DNA of 6,023 nucleotides. Source: Gammaproteobacteria bacterium UBA2810. Lineage in GTDB: Bacteria; Pseudomonadota; Gammaproteobacteria; Enterobacterales; Succinivibrionaceae. The notes under the pieces were generated by a model that was given only the letters and a program-made list of their open reading frames with translations, did no database searches and was not told where the DNA came from. Positions 1 to 5,670 of this stretch are shown one piece after another; position 1 is the first letter of the stretch; each line of letters opens with the position of its first letter. Where the stretch lies: the NCBI GenBank assembly GCA_002351705.1, contig DEHC01000077.1, positions 1-6,023 of the forward strand, in the 5' to 3' direction. A program made the translations under genes and the position numbers.

Positions 1-1326
1 CCTCATCAGCCTGTTCCTCTCTGCAAGGGCCTTTTTGAGGATGCACTTTATCGCGGAAATTGAGGTGCCCCAGTCCTTCCGGTACGCCTGGTAATTGGCC
101 TGTGCCTTCTGTGCGGAGACTCCGAGCTCTTTGGCCCTCTCCTCAGAGAGAGTCGCAATGGGTGCGACTGCGGGGCAGCGGTTAGGAGAGAGGAGGAACA
201 GCCCGTATTTCTCAAGACCGTATGATTTCGGAAGCTGCGCCCCTGCGTCGTTTCCCTCTGAATATCCGGAAGTTGACGTTCCGTCGTCGTTGCCGCTGTC
301 ACCGGTATCAAGGATCTCCTCTTCCTGTGACTCAGCTTCCTTGTTAAGGAGTGACGGGTTCAGGATGTACTCCGAGGGCTCACCTGCAAGAGAGAGCATC
401 AGCCAGCGCCCGCTGTCAGGGCCTTTCCCGGTTATCGGCCCCAGGGGCATCGCAGGGATTGAGGAGAGCTTACCGTCCCATGTCGCCGCCGTCACGATCT
501 GAATCCATTTGAGCGACTGTCTTTTGAGGTACTCTGACATGGCGGCTCTGGTCCTGAGGCTCATGTAGAAAGAGAGCATCTTCGGGAGCTTTTCCCTGAA
601 GAGCCTCATGAGTTCAAGCATCATTCGGGGCTTGAACGCAGTCTCAATGCCGTTCTCCTTCGAGACCTCGGTGAGGCTGAGGATATTCTTTCCCTGAGGC
701 TTCGCAATTGTGCCCGGGCGCAGGGTGAAGACTGTCCTCGTAAATGTCTGAAGGTCAAACCTGGTCCGCTCGAAGCCGTCCCTGCCTGAAAGGTACGGTT
801 CATGGAAGGTCCTGAATAGGAGCGCGCGGAGGCGCTCATCGGCGAACCCGACATTGTTCCAGCCGATGCGGCAGAACGCCCCCCTGGGGAGCTCCGAGAG
901 GATTTTCTCAGCGAACTCGTTCTCACGGAGTCCCGTCCTCTGCGCCTCCGAGGGAGAAATCCCAGCCGCCGCTGCGCATACGGGATCCGGGAGGACATCG
1001 GGCGGCAGTGCCATGAGGAACCTGCCGCTCCTACCCTCAAGCTCGTTGAGGTCCTCGTCAGCGACAAGATATGAGAACTCTGCGATAGGACCGGACTTAT
1101 TCCTGGAGAAGGTCTCGATTGAATAGAAGAAAAGCCTCTGGTGAACAAGATCCTGCCTGATCTCGTTATCTTTCCGGAACTGCTCAGAGCCTCTCCTTGA
1201 GAGAAGCTCCCTGCCTGTAATCATGAAGTCAGAGAGGTTAATCTGCTCTTCTGCACCGGCATCAGGAGTGTTCTCTGCGCCTTCGGTGGCGGCAGTCTCA
1301 TTTCCGTTCAGCTTTTCTCTAATCAC
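1..1326 (-). CDS. Exodeoxyribonuclease I (SbcB)-like protein with degraded active site, 3' end outside window
   Basis: 442 codons are present, open to the left edge, so the C-terminus is missing. The family degrades single-stranded DNA 3'-5' and works with SSB in repair. Similarity to E. coli ExoI is clear by eye: SIETF (residues 69-73) matches DYETF; IGWNNVGFADE matches LGYNNVRFDDE; RFDL (D191) matches RWDL around D108; TLRPG, NGIE, LSLAGEP and the NRCPAVAP stretch (matching NKCPVLAQ) follow in the expected order, so exonuclease and SH3-like domains are both represented. However, E. coli D15 is replaced by S69, H181 by P233 and D186 by E238; only E17 (E71) and D108 (D191) remain. Relative to E. 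coli there are about 55 extra N-terminal residues and an acidic Ser/Gly/Asp-rich insert around residues 321-352. The GTG start lies 2 nt after the DUF4250 stop and has no good Shine-Dalgarno, suggesting translational coupling; an ATG at codon 36 is the alternative. Probably inactive or altered as a nuclease, perhaps still a DNA- or SSB-binding protein (inference). Confidence 0.8.
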   Translation of the reverse strand, partial: MIREKLNGNETAATEGAENTPDAGAEEQINLSDFMITGRELLSRRGSEQFRKDNEIRQDLVHQRLFFYSIETFSRNKSGPIAEFSYLVADEDLNELEGRSGRFLMALPPDVLPDPVCAAAAGISPSEAQRTGLRENEFAEKILSELPRGAFCRIGWNNVGFADERLRALLFRTFHEPYLSGRDGFERTRFDLQTFTRTVFTLRPGTIAKPQGKNILSLTEVSKENGIETAFKPRMMLELMRLFREKLPKMLSFYMSLRTRAAMSEYLKRQSLKWIQIVTAATWDGKLSSIPAMPLGPITGKGPDSGRWLMLSLAGEPSEYILNPSLLNKEAESQEEEILDTGDSGNDDGTSTSGYSEGNDAGAQLPKSYGLEKYGLFLLSPNRCPAVAPIATLSEERAKELGVSAQKAQANYQAYRKDWGTSISAIKCILKKALAERNRLMR

Positions 1327-1328
1327 GC

Positions 1329-1523
1329 TCAGTCGTCCGTCTTGAGGGAGTTGGTGCCGCTGTCGTAGCTGCAGCCATGCTCCCTTAAATATGCCATGAA
1401 GTCCTCCGCGTCGATGTCGTACGCGCGGAGGAGATCCTCGAGGGATGAGTACTCATCCCTAAGCTTCATGTTAACGATGCTGTAGGTGATATTGAAGTCG
1501 GAATTCCTGTAGTTTTCGAGCAC
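1329..1523 (-). CDS. DUF4250 domain-containing small protein
   Basis: A 64-residue protein of unknown function. The core VNMKLRDEYSSLEDL (residues 17-31), followed by a short helical stretch with DIDAEDFMAYL and a GCSYD tail, fits the small DUF4250 family, which is usually about 55-65 residues and nearly fills the whole protein. I chose the GTG at 1523 because AAGGAGG lies 6 nt upstream; a longer reading from 1631 would overlap the end of pfkA by 41 bases, has no comparable ribosome binding site, and adds residues the family does not have. There is no signal peptide or membrane segment, so it is expected to be cytoplasmic. It sits 67 nt after pfkA and 2 nt before the ExoI-like gene, with no terminator on either side, so it is likely co-transcribed with both. 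Family assignment is from motif recall; no function is assigned. Confidence 0.82.
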   Translation of the reverse strand: MLENYRNSDFNITYSIVNMKLRDEYSSLEDLLRAYDIDAEDFMAYLREHGCSYDSGTNSLKTDD

Positions 1524-1529
1524 TTTTCT

Positions 1530-1536
1530 CCTCCTT
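1530..1536 (-). promoter_or_regulatory. Ribosome binding site deciding the DUF4250 start
   Basis: AAGGAGG on the minus strand, 6 nt before the GTG at 1523. It is a near-perfect Shine-Dalgarno and settles the short start of the DUF4250 gene against the longer reading that overlaps pfkA. Confidence 0.85.
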
Positions 1537-1590
1537 TCGTGAGTCAGGCTTGTGGCAGCTGCTGCCGGAACATCAGGCAAGGCAAAATAA

Positions 1591-2547
1591 TCAGACGAGG
1601 AGCGCCGAGAGCTGGTAGAGCTTCTCGTCAAAGTGGAGCCTCACGTCATCCTCTGAGAAATCGTAGTTGACGAGCTCTCCCTTGTGGACCCCGACCATCC
1701 TCCCACCCATGCCGGTGCGGAGGAGATCCACCGCGTACGCGCCTAGCCTGCTCCCGAGGACCCGGTCAAAGGCGGAGGGCACTCCGCCCCTTACAATATG
1801 CCCGAGGACCGAGGCACGGGTTTCGAAGCCGGTATGGGCCTCGATTTCCCTGGTGAGCTCAGTGATGTCCGTGACGTTCTCGCAGAGCGCAATGACCGCG
1901 GAGCGCTTCCCGGCCTTTATTGCGCGGTCCATGGAGGCGAGGACATCGTCAAGGGAGAACTCGTGCTCGGGGACGATTACCGCCTCGCAGCCGCAGGCAA
2001 TCGAGGCGTAGAGCGCGAGGTCGCCGCAGTGCCTGCCCATAATCTCGACTATGGTTATGCGTTTGTGGGACGTGGCGGTGTCACGGAGGCGGTCGATGCA
2101 CTCGACGACAGTGCTCAGGGCTGTGCTGAAGCCGATGGAGAAGTCGCTTCCAGGCGTGTCGTTGTCGATTGTCCCGGGGATTCCGATGCAGGGCATTCCC
2201 GCCTCCGAGAGGAGCCTTGCGCCCTGGTAGCTGCCGTTCCCTCCGATGACTATGAGCCCCTCAATCCCGAACTTCCTGAGCTGCGCGATGCCTGCCTCGC
2301 GGACAGACTCCTCCCTGAAGGCGGGGAACCTTGATGTCCCGAGTATTGTGCCGCCCCTGTTCAGGATGTCCGAGACGTCATGCGGCTCCATGAGGGAAAT
2401 CCGCCCCTGGCAGAGCCCGAGGTATCCGTCACTTATGCCGCAGACTTCCATGCCGTTCGCGATGCCGGATCTCACGACGGCCCGCACGGCTGCGTTCATG
2501 CCTGACGAGTCTCCGCCGCTCGTGAGGACTCCGATTTTCTTGAGCAT
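1591..2547 (-). CDS. pfkA: ATP-dependent 6-phosphofructokinase, PfkA type
   Basis: 318 residues, the usual bacterial PfkA size. It converts fructose 6-phosphate and ATP to fructose 1,6-bisphosphate in cytoplasmic glycolysis, normally as an allosteric tetramer. Visible motifs in order: GVLTSGGD (6-13, nucleotide binding); SRFPAFR (72-78, with the ATP-contacting Arg); IGGNGS (101-106); PGTIDND (124-130) with catalytic base D128; MGR (170-172) and the ETR...GHIVRGG block (242-255) for the sugar phosphate. The oddity is N104 in IGGNGS, where E. coli PfkA has D103 in GGDGS, a residue that helps bind Mg-ATP. The following Gly that marks ATP rather than pyrophosphate users is kept (G105), so ATP use is still the best guess. 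The C-terminus (NYDFSEDD to SALLV) differs from E. coli. ATG start with a strong Shine-Dalgarno; it follows tpiA across a terminator. Confidence 0.95.
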   Translation of the reverse strand: MLKKIGVLTSGGDSSGMNAAVRAVVRSGIANGMEVCGISDGYLGLCQGRISLMEPHDVSDILNRGGTILGTSRFPAFREESVREAGIAQLRKFGIEGLIVIGGNGSYQGARLLSEAGMPCIGIPGTIDNDTPGSDFSIGFSTALSTVVECIDRLRDTATSHKRITIVEIMGRHCGDLALYASIACGCEAVIVPEHEFSLDDVLASMDRAIKAGKRSAVIALCENVTDITELTREIEAHTGFETRASVLGHIVRGGVPSAFDRVLGSRLGAYAVDLLRTGMGGRMVGVHKGELVNYDFSEDDVRLHFDEKLYQLSALLV

Positions 2548-2557
2548 AAGTCACGCT

Positions 2558-2565
2558 CCTCCTTT
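2558..2565 (-). promoter_or_regulatory. Strong ribosome binding site of pfkA
   Basis: AAAGGAGG on the minus strand, 10 nt before the ATG at 2547. It supports this start for pfkA. It lies directly downstream, in the transcription direction, of the tandem 11-bp repeats. Confidence 0.85.
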
Positions 2566-2567
2566 AG

Positions 2568-2593
2568 GGTGATGCGTCTTTTGGTGATGCGTC
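2568..2593. repeat. Two 11-bp direct repeats between tpiA terminator and pfkA RBS
   Basis: GGTGATGCGTC occurs at 2568-2578 and again at 2583-2593, separated by TTTT (period 15). On the coding strand of pfkA this reads GACGCATCACC-AAAA-GACGCATCACC. It fills almost the whole space between the terminator T-tract and the pfkA Shine-Dalgarno, so it may be a protein or RNA-binding site acting on pfkA, or simply a small duplication. Function is inferred from position only. Confidence 0.6.
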
Positions 2594-2622
2594 AAAAAAG
2601 CCGGCAGGGAATTCCTGCCGGC
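2594..2622 (-). terminator. Intrinsic terminator downstream of tpiA
   Basis: On the minus strand a perfect 9-bp GC-rich stem, GCCGGCAGG with CCTGCCGGC, and a 5-nt loop is followed by six T (2599-2594). It starts 25 nt after the tpiA stop. It should end most tpiA transcripts, so pfkA either relies on readthrough or on its own promoter within or near the terminator; no convincing promoter is visible in the 46 nt left before the pfkA ATG. Confidence 0.9.
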
Positions 2623-2647
2623 ATCTCTATTGGCTTAAGAGTTCTGC

Positions 2648-3412
2648 TTACTTCGCAAGAGCTGCGGCAGCCTCGATGATCTTCGTGAACTTGTCAGCCT
2701 TCAGTGATGCGCCGCCGATAAGTCCGCCGTCGATGTCCGGCTGCTGGAAGAGCTCGGAGGCGTTCTTGTCGTTGCAGGAGCCACCGTAGAGGATTTGGAC
2801 ACCCTCGGCAACTTCCTTGCTGAATGATGCAAGGTACTCGCGGATGTGCTTGTGCACGCCCTCTGCGATCTCAGGGGTAGCGGTCTTGCCGGTGCCGATA
2901 GCCCAGATAGGCTCATAGGCGATAACGGCGTTCTTGAACGCATCAATGCCGTTCTCATCGATTACGGCCTTGATCTCGGCGTCAACGACCTCATTGGTCT
3001 TTCCTGCCTCGAACTCCTCGAGTGACTCGCCGATGCAGAGAACCGGCTTAAGGCCTGCTGCCTGGGCTGCCTTGAACTTCTTCGCGACGTACTCGCTGCT
3101 CTCGTTGTGGTAGCCGCGGCGCTCGCTGTGGCCGACGATTGCGTACTTGCAGCCGAACTCCTTGATCTGCACGGGGGAGTTCTCGCCGGTGAATGCGCCC
3201 TGGTTGTTGACGTCAACATCCTCTGAGCCCCAGGCAAGGCGGCTGCCCTTCGCGTTCTCCTCAACGAGTCCGATGAAGATTGCGGGGGCGCAGATGGCTG
3301 CCTCAACCTTGTCGTACTTGTTGGCCTCGGCTGCGAATGCCTTGATGAGTGATACTACGGTTTCCTTGGTGCCATTGAGCTTCCAGTTGCCCATGACGAG
3401 ACGCTGTCTCAT
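2648..3412 (-). CDS. tpiA: Triosephosphate isomerase
   Basis: 254 residues, matching the 255 of E. coli TpiA and aligning along nearly its full length by eye. It interconverts dihydroxyacetone phosphate and glyceraldehyde 3-phosphate in the cytoplasm, as a dimeric (beta/alpha)8 barrel. Catalytic residues are all present: N9 and K11 in GNWKLNG, H95 in VGHSERR, and E167 in AYEPIWAIGTG. The phosphate-binding loop GTGKTATP and the C-terminal YGGS and GGASLKAD segments are intact. A small departure is WGSEDVD (61-67), where E. coli has LGAQNVD. The ATG start has AAGGAG 6 nt upstream (3419-3424). It is the first gene of the minus-strand group and is followed by its own terminator; a divergent accessory gene starts 355 bases upstream. 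Confidence 0.97.
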   Translation of the reverse strand: MRQRLVMGNWKLNGTKETVVSLIKAFAAEANKYDKVEAAICAPAIFIGLVEENAKGSRLAWGSEDVDVNNQGAFTGENSPVQIKEFGCKYAIVGHSERRGYHNESSEYVAKKFKAAQAAGLKPVLCIGESLEEFEAGKTNEVVDAEIKAVIDENGIDAFKNAVIAYEPIWAIGTGKTATPEIAEGVHKHIREYLASFSKEVAEGVQILYGGSCNDKNASELFQQPDIDGGLIGGASLKADKFTKIIEAAAALAK

Positions 3413-3456
3413 GTGATGCTCCTTGAATATAGAAGAGATTTGTCAAATGCAGGTCA

Positions 3457-3465
3457 ATTCTAGCA
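3457..3465 (-). promoter_or_regulatory. Candidate extended -10 promoter for tpiA
   Basis: TGCTAGAAT on the minus strand is one mismatch from an extended -10 (TGnTATAAT). No good -35 is seen 17 nt upstream, as is common with extended -10 promoters. Transcription would begin near 3450 and give a leader of about 40 nt that includes the AAGGAG site. Prediction only. Confidence 0.45.
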
Positions 3466-3559
3466 GATTAAGAGAACATGTGCAGGCATGGCAGGGCGGT
3501 TTTTTGTAATGTTTATGGAAAGCACCTCATGAATCTGAAATCAGAAATCCTTTCGGATC

Positions 3560-3590
3560 TTGACGGAACGGCACTCGGTTAAATTATAAT
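3560..3590 (+). promoter_or_regulatory. Candidate sigma70-type promoter for the methyltransferase gene
   Basis: TTGACG (3560-3565) and a perfect TATAAT (3585-3590) with a 19-bp spacer, slightly long. Transcription would start near 3597, leaving a leader of about 170 nt before the ATG at 3768. It is the only clear promoter-like pair upstream of the plus-strand gene. Confidence 0.5.
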
Positions 3591-3757
3591 CATGAGCGGA
3601 AAGACGTTAACTGGGCAATTCTGCAGCTCAGGCTTTGCGTGATCGCAGGCTGATCTTCTTGAGCCGGCACATGGGATGTGAGTCTGCAGGTATGCCCTTC
3701 GGTTTCTGCCGCCTGAAGGCAGGAACAGACACTGGTGACAGTCTGCCAGCCATATAT

Positions 3758-3764
3758 GGGGGTG
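3758..3764 (+). promoter_or_regulatory. Ribosome binding site deciding the methyltransferase start
   Basis: GGGGGTG, 3 nt before the ATG at 3768 (5 nt from the end of the G5 core). It resembles GGAGGTG and favours this ATG over a GTG at 3735, which has no comparable site and would add 11 residues. Confidence 0.6.
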
Positions 3765-3767
3765 AAT

Positions 3768-5429
3768 ATGGGACTAATTCGTTATCTGCGCAGAAGATTG
3801 CATATACAGCAGGTGAATGATGTATGTGATTCGACACATCAGATTGTTGATAAATGCCTGAAGGAAATATGTTCGAATGGGGGGGGGGGGATCCAGGCTA
3901 AGCTCGATCAGACAATACAAATCCAGAAGAATCTGAAAGAGACGGGTGAGGCCATTTTGCAGAAAGCAGAACAGAACACAGAGTATCAGCAGCTTAAGGA
4001 TCAGTGTGTAAGCGCGCAGAATAAGATAGATGATGCCGTGCGCAGCCAGCGGCAGCTGCTGCTCCTTGGCGATGAAATATCGTCAAAGTCGGATCAGGCC
4101 CTGACCTTGCAGCAGGACCTCAGCAGGAAAGCAGATCAGTCCTTTGCTCAGCAGAAGGAGTTTGAAAAGAAGACTGACCAGGTTATTGCCGGCCAGCAGG
4201 ATCTGAAGAAGAAAGCAGAACAGTCCCTAGCTCAGCAGCAGGAACTGGTGAAGAAGTCTGACCAGGCACTCGCAGTTCAGCAGGAACTGAAGAAGAAAGC
4301 AGAACAGGCAGCAACACTGCAGCTAGAGCTAGGAAAGAAGTCTGACCAGACAGCAACAGTTCAGCAGGATATTGTAAAGAAAGCGGATCAGGTACTGGCC
4401 GGACAGAAGCTGCTTAATGATTCTGCCGTGGCAGCACAGTCTAAGCTTGATCAGATCTCAGCTGGGCAGAAACAGTGCGTCAATGAAATTGAATTTTCCA
4501 GAATGTCAAGAACGATGTTTTCCAGTTTCAGATACTGGGAAGACAACTTCTATAATGCCATCAAGGGCACTGACATAGAGGAAAGATATGACAGGCTGGT
4601 CAGCGGTCTTTCTAATGAGGACAAGACAACAGTCGACTCAATGATCGGTAGAATCCAGAATTTATGTGAGAAAGGTGACAGGACTTGTTATCTCCCCGAA
4701 GAGGCTGAGAGAATCTACCGCAACAGGAAAGAAAACCTGAGAATTGTGAGGCTCAATGATCACTGCTTCGTCTACCGCGGCTACAAGCTCCCTATAAATC
4801 TCTTTGAGATAAGCACATTTGCCTGCAACTACGGGCTTGACCTGATTGAGCACCCAGAATACTCAGACGGGAAGGACATAATTGACGCCGGTGCCTACAT
4901 TGGAGACTCTGCATTGGTGTTTGACAGGTACTTCTCAAAGTGCAGGCGAATATATGCCTTTGAGCCGGATGCAAGTAGCTATGCACTCATGGAAAAGACC
5001 ATCGCCATGAACAAAAAGAGCAACATCATACCGGTTGCGATGGGACTTGGTGATTCGAACAGTGATGGAGAACTGACGAGCCACGGCATGGGCTCAAACC
5101 TTCTTGACCGGAGGTTCGGAAAAGAGCCCCAAAATGATAGAACCATCAGGATTGTGCGACTTGATGACTATGTGAAACAGAATGATATTGTGACTGGCGT
5201 TATCAAGACAGATCTTGAGGGATTCGAGATGCATTTCCTCAGGGGAGCGCTTGAGACGATCAAGAAGGATCGTCCTATTCTGGTACTCAGCATCTATCAT
5301 AGTGCTGATGACTTCTTCGGAATAAAGCCCTTTATCGAGGACTTGGATCTTGGCTATAGGTTCAGGCTCTTCAAGGCGGATGACGGCATGATCCTGGGAG
5401 GCACATGTCTTATCTGCATCCCGGAATAG
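3768..5429 (+). CDS. Coiled-coil/FkbM-family methyltransferase fusion, probably phase-variable
   Basis: 553 residues from the ATG at 3768. Layout: a short basic N-terminus (RYLRRRL); a run of four Gly (38-41) encoded by G12; a long Gln/Lys-rich coiled coil (about 42-245) with eight 14-residue repeats of the type K-[SA]-[DE]-Q-x4-Q-Q-[ED]-L-x-K at 107-218; a linker with a conserved-looking SSFRYWEDNFYNAI segment; and a SAM-dependent methyltransferase domain from about 370 to the end. In that domain I see DAGAYIGDSA (373-382, SAM-binding loop), AFEPD (397-401) and KTDLEGFE (480-487), all typical of the FkbM family, which O-methylates sugars and similar small molecules; in bacteria many act on surface glycans. 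No signal peptide or membrane helix is seen, so it is likely cytoplasmic. Substrate unknown. The gene is more A-rich, with many AGA and AAG codons, than tpiA and pfkA, suggesting acquisition by transfer. It stands alone, with no glycan-synthesis gene in view. Confidence 0.85.
   Translation: MGLIRYLRRRLHIQQVNDVCDSTHQIVDKCLKEICSNGGGGIQAKLDQTIQIQKNLKETGEAILQKAEQNTEYQQLKDQCVSAQNKIDDAVRSQRQLLLLGDEISSKSDQALTLQQDLSRKADQSFAQQKEFEKKTDQVIAGQQDLKKKAEQSLAQQQELVKKSDQALAVQQELKKKAEQAATLQLELGKKSDQTATVQQDIVKKADQVLAGQKLLNDSAVAAQSKLDQISAGQKQCVNEIEFSRMSRTMFSSFRYWEDNFYNAIKGTDIEERYDRLVSGLSNEDKTTVDSMIGRIQNLCEKGDRTCYLPEEAERIYRNRKENLRIVRLNDHCFVYRGYKLPINLFEISTFACNYGLDLIEHPEYSDGKDIIDAGAYIGDSALVFDRYFSKCRRIYAFEPDASSYALMEKTIAMNKKSNIIPVAMGLGDSNSDGELTSHGMGSNLLDRRFGKEPQNDRTIRIVRLDDYVKQNDIVTGVIKTDLEGFEMHFLRGALETIKKDRPILVLSIYHSADDFFGIKPFIEDLDLGYRFRLFKADDGMILGGTCLICIPE
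3879..3890 (+). repeat. G12 homopolymer inside the methyltransferase reading frame
   Basis: Twelve consecutive G encode Gly38-Gly41. As sequenced the frame is open through to the methyltransferase domain. With one G more, the frame meets TAA at 3899-3901; with one G less it meets TGA at 3934-3936. Tracts of this length are known to slip during replication and switch genes on and off, for example in Helicobacter, Campylobacter and Neisseria. The tract sits upstream of every domain, so both slips would abolish the protein. Confidence 0.9.
4086..4421 (+). repeat. Eight 42-bp tandem repeats encoding 14-residue coiled-coil units
   Basis: Eight consecutive units begin at 4086, 4128, 4170, 4212, 4254, 4296, 4338 and 4380. 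Each encodes K-[SAT]-[DE]-Q, then a QQ-[ED]-L-like core. Fourteen residues equal two heptads, so the repeat extends a coiled coil without changing its phase. Units differ at many bases, but several share long blocks (such as AAGAAAGCAGAACAG near 4209 and 4293), so copy number could change by recombination while staying in frame. A degenerate ninth unit follows. Confidence 0.88.
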
Positions 5430-5670
5430 AGTAGAAAGGCGTTTTGGCTTGCAGTAGTCAGTCGGAGAGATACTGCGTTACTATTCACAGCCCAACTGTA
5501 GGCATGACTAGCCAGGCATGACTTAAGCCCGCTTCCTGAAAGGGTTTGCCCAGACCTGTGCAACTGATGGGTTTCGCAAAGGCACTTTTTACGTGATCAG
5601 CAGACATACATAACCTGGCGGGCCGTCAGGCCCGCTTCCAGATCGATGTTATGATTTTGATTCAGAGCGG
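5430..5670. other. Non-coding stretch between methyltransferase gene and IS fragment
   Basis: No gene is supported here. It contains two copies of AGGCATGACT (5500-5509 and 5514-5523, period 14), two copies of GCCCGCTTCC (5527-5536 and 5630-5639), a T5 run near 5586, and the hairpin listed separately. It may include the degraded left part of the insertion sequence whose transposase remnant begins at 5671, but I cannot identify a terminal inverted repeat. Confidence 0.5.
5618..5635 (+). terminator. GC-rich hairpin, possible weak terminator
   Basis: A perfect 7-bp stem GCGGGCC/GGCCCGC around the loop GTCA. Only two T follow directly (CTTCC), so termination would be weak. It is the only stem-loop of note after the methyltransferase stop, 189 nt downstream, but it could equally belong to the IS remnant. 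Confidence 0.35.

Larger units (their letters stand above)
3413..3767. other. Divergent intergenic region, tpiA / methyltransferase gene
   Basis: 355 bases with no credible gene. Besides the two promoter candidates it holds a TTGAC-CTGCAT-TTGAC direct repeat (3442-3457 on the minus strand) just downstream of the proposed tpiA -10, a small inverted repeat TCTGA-AA-TCAGA at 3534-3545 upstream of the plus-strand -35, a T6 run at 3500-3505 without a proper stem, and a palindrome CCATATATGG at 3750-3759 touching the plus-strand RBS. The plus-strand leader (about 3597-3767) can fold locally (for example GGCAG at 3718-3722 with CTGCC at 3743-3747). None of these has a proven role. Confidence 0.6.

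Noticed and set aside
48..311. An 87-codon minus-strand reading frame at the left end, which at first suggested a frameshift in the ExoI-like gene
   Set aside because: Reading codon by codon, the ExoI-like frame is open from 1326 to position 1, with sensible continuation (EERAKELG, then AYRKDWG). The shorter frame is an out-of-frame shadow rich in Arg and Ser.
621..1148. A 175-codon minus-strand open frame
   Set aside because: It overlaps the ExoI-like gene in another frame, is Arg/Ser/Pro-rich and shows no domain; a GC-skew artefact.
1524..1631. An upstream extension of the DUF4250 gene to 1631 (100 residues)
   Set aside because: It would overlap pfkA by 41 bases and add a low-complexity Ser/Arg/Ala stretch, whereas the GTG at 1523 has a near-perfect RBS and gives the family's size.
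1798..2334. A 178-codon plus-strand open frame antisense to pfkA
   Set aside because: It is the complement of a well-supported pfkA, with Ala/Gly/Asp-rich composition and no domain or ribosome binding site.
3494..3505. GGCAGGGCGG followed by T6 as a plus-strand terminator
   Set aside because: No complementary arm forms a stable stem directly before the T run, and no plus-strand gene ends upstream.
3635..3820. A 61-codon plus-strand frame overlapping the methyltransferase start
   Set aside because: It starts with TTG without a ribosome binding site, shows no recognisable motif, and overlaps the real gene in another frame. A leader peptide cannot be excluded but is not supported.
4086..4421. 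The regular repeats as a possible CRISPR array
   Set aside because: The 42-bp period has no alternating conserved repeat and unique spacer; the units are contiguous, in frame and encode two-heptad coiled-coil repeats.
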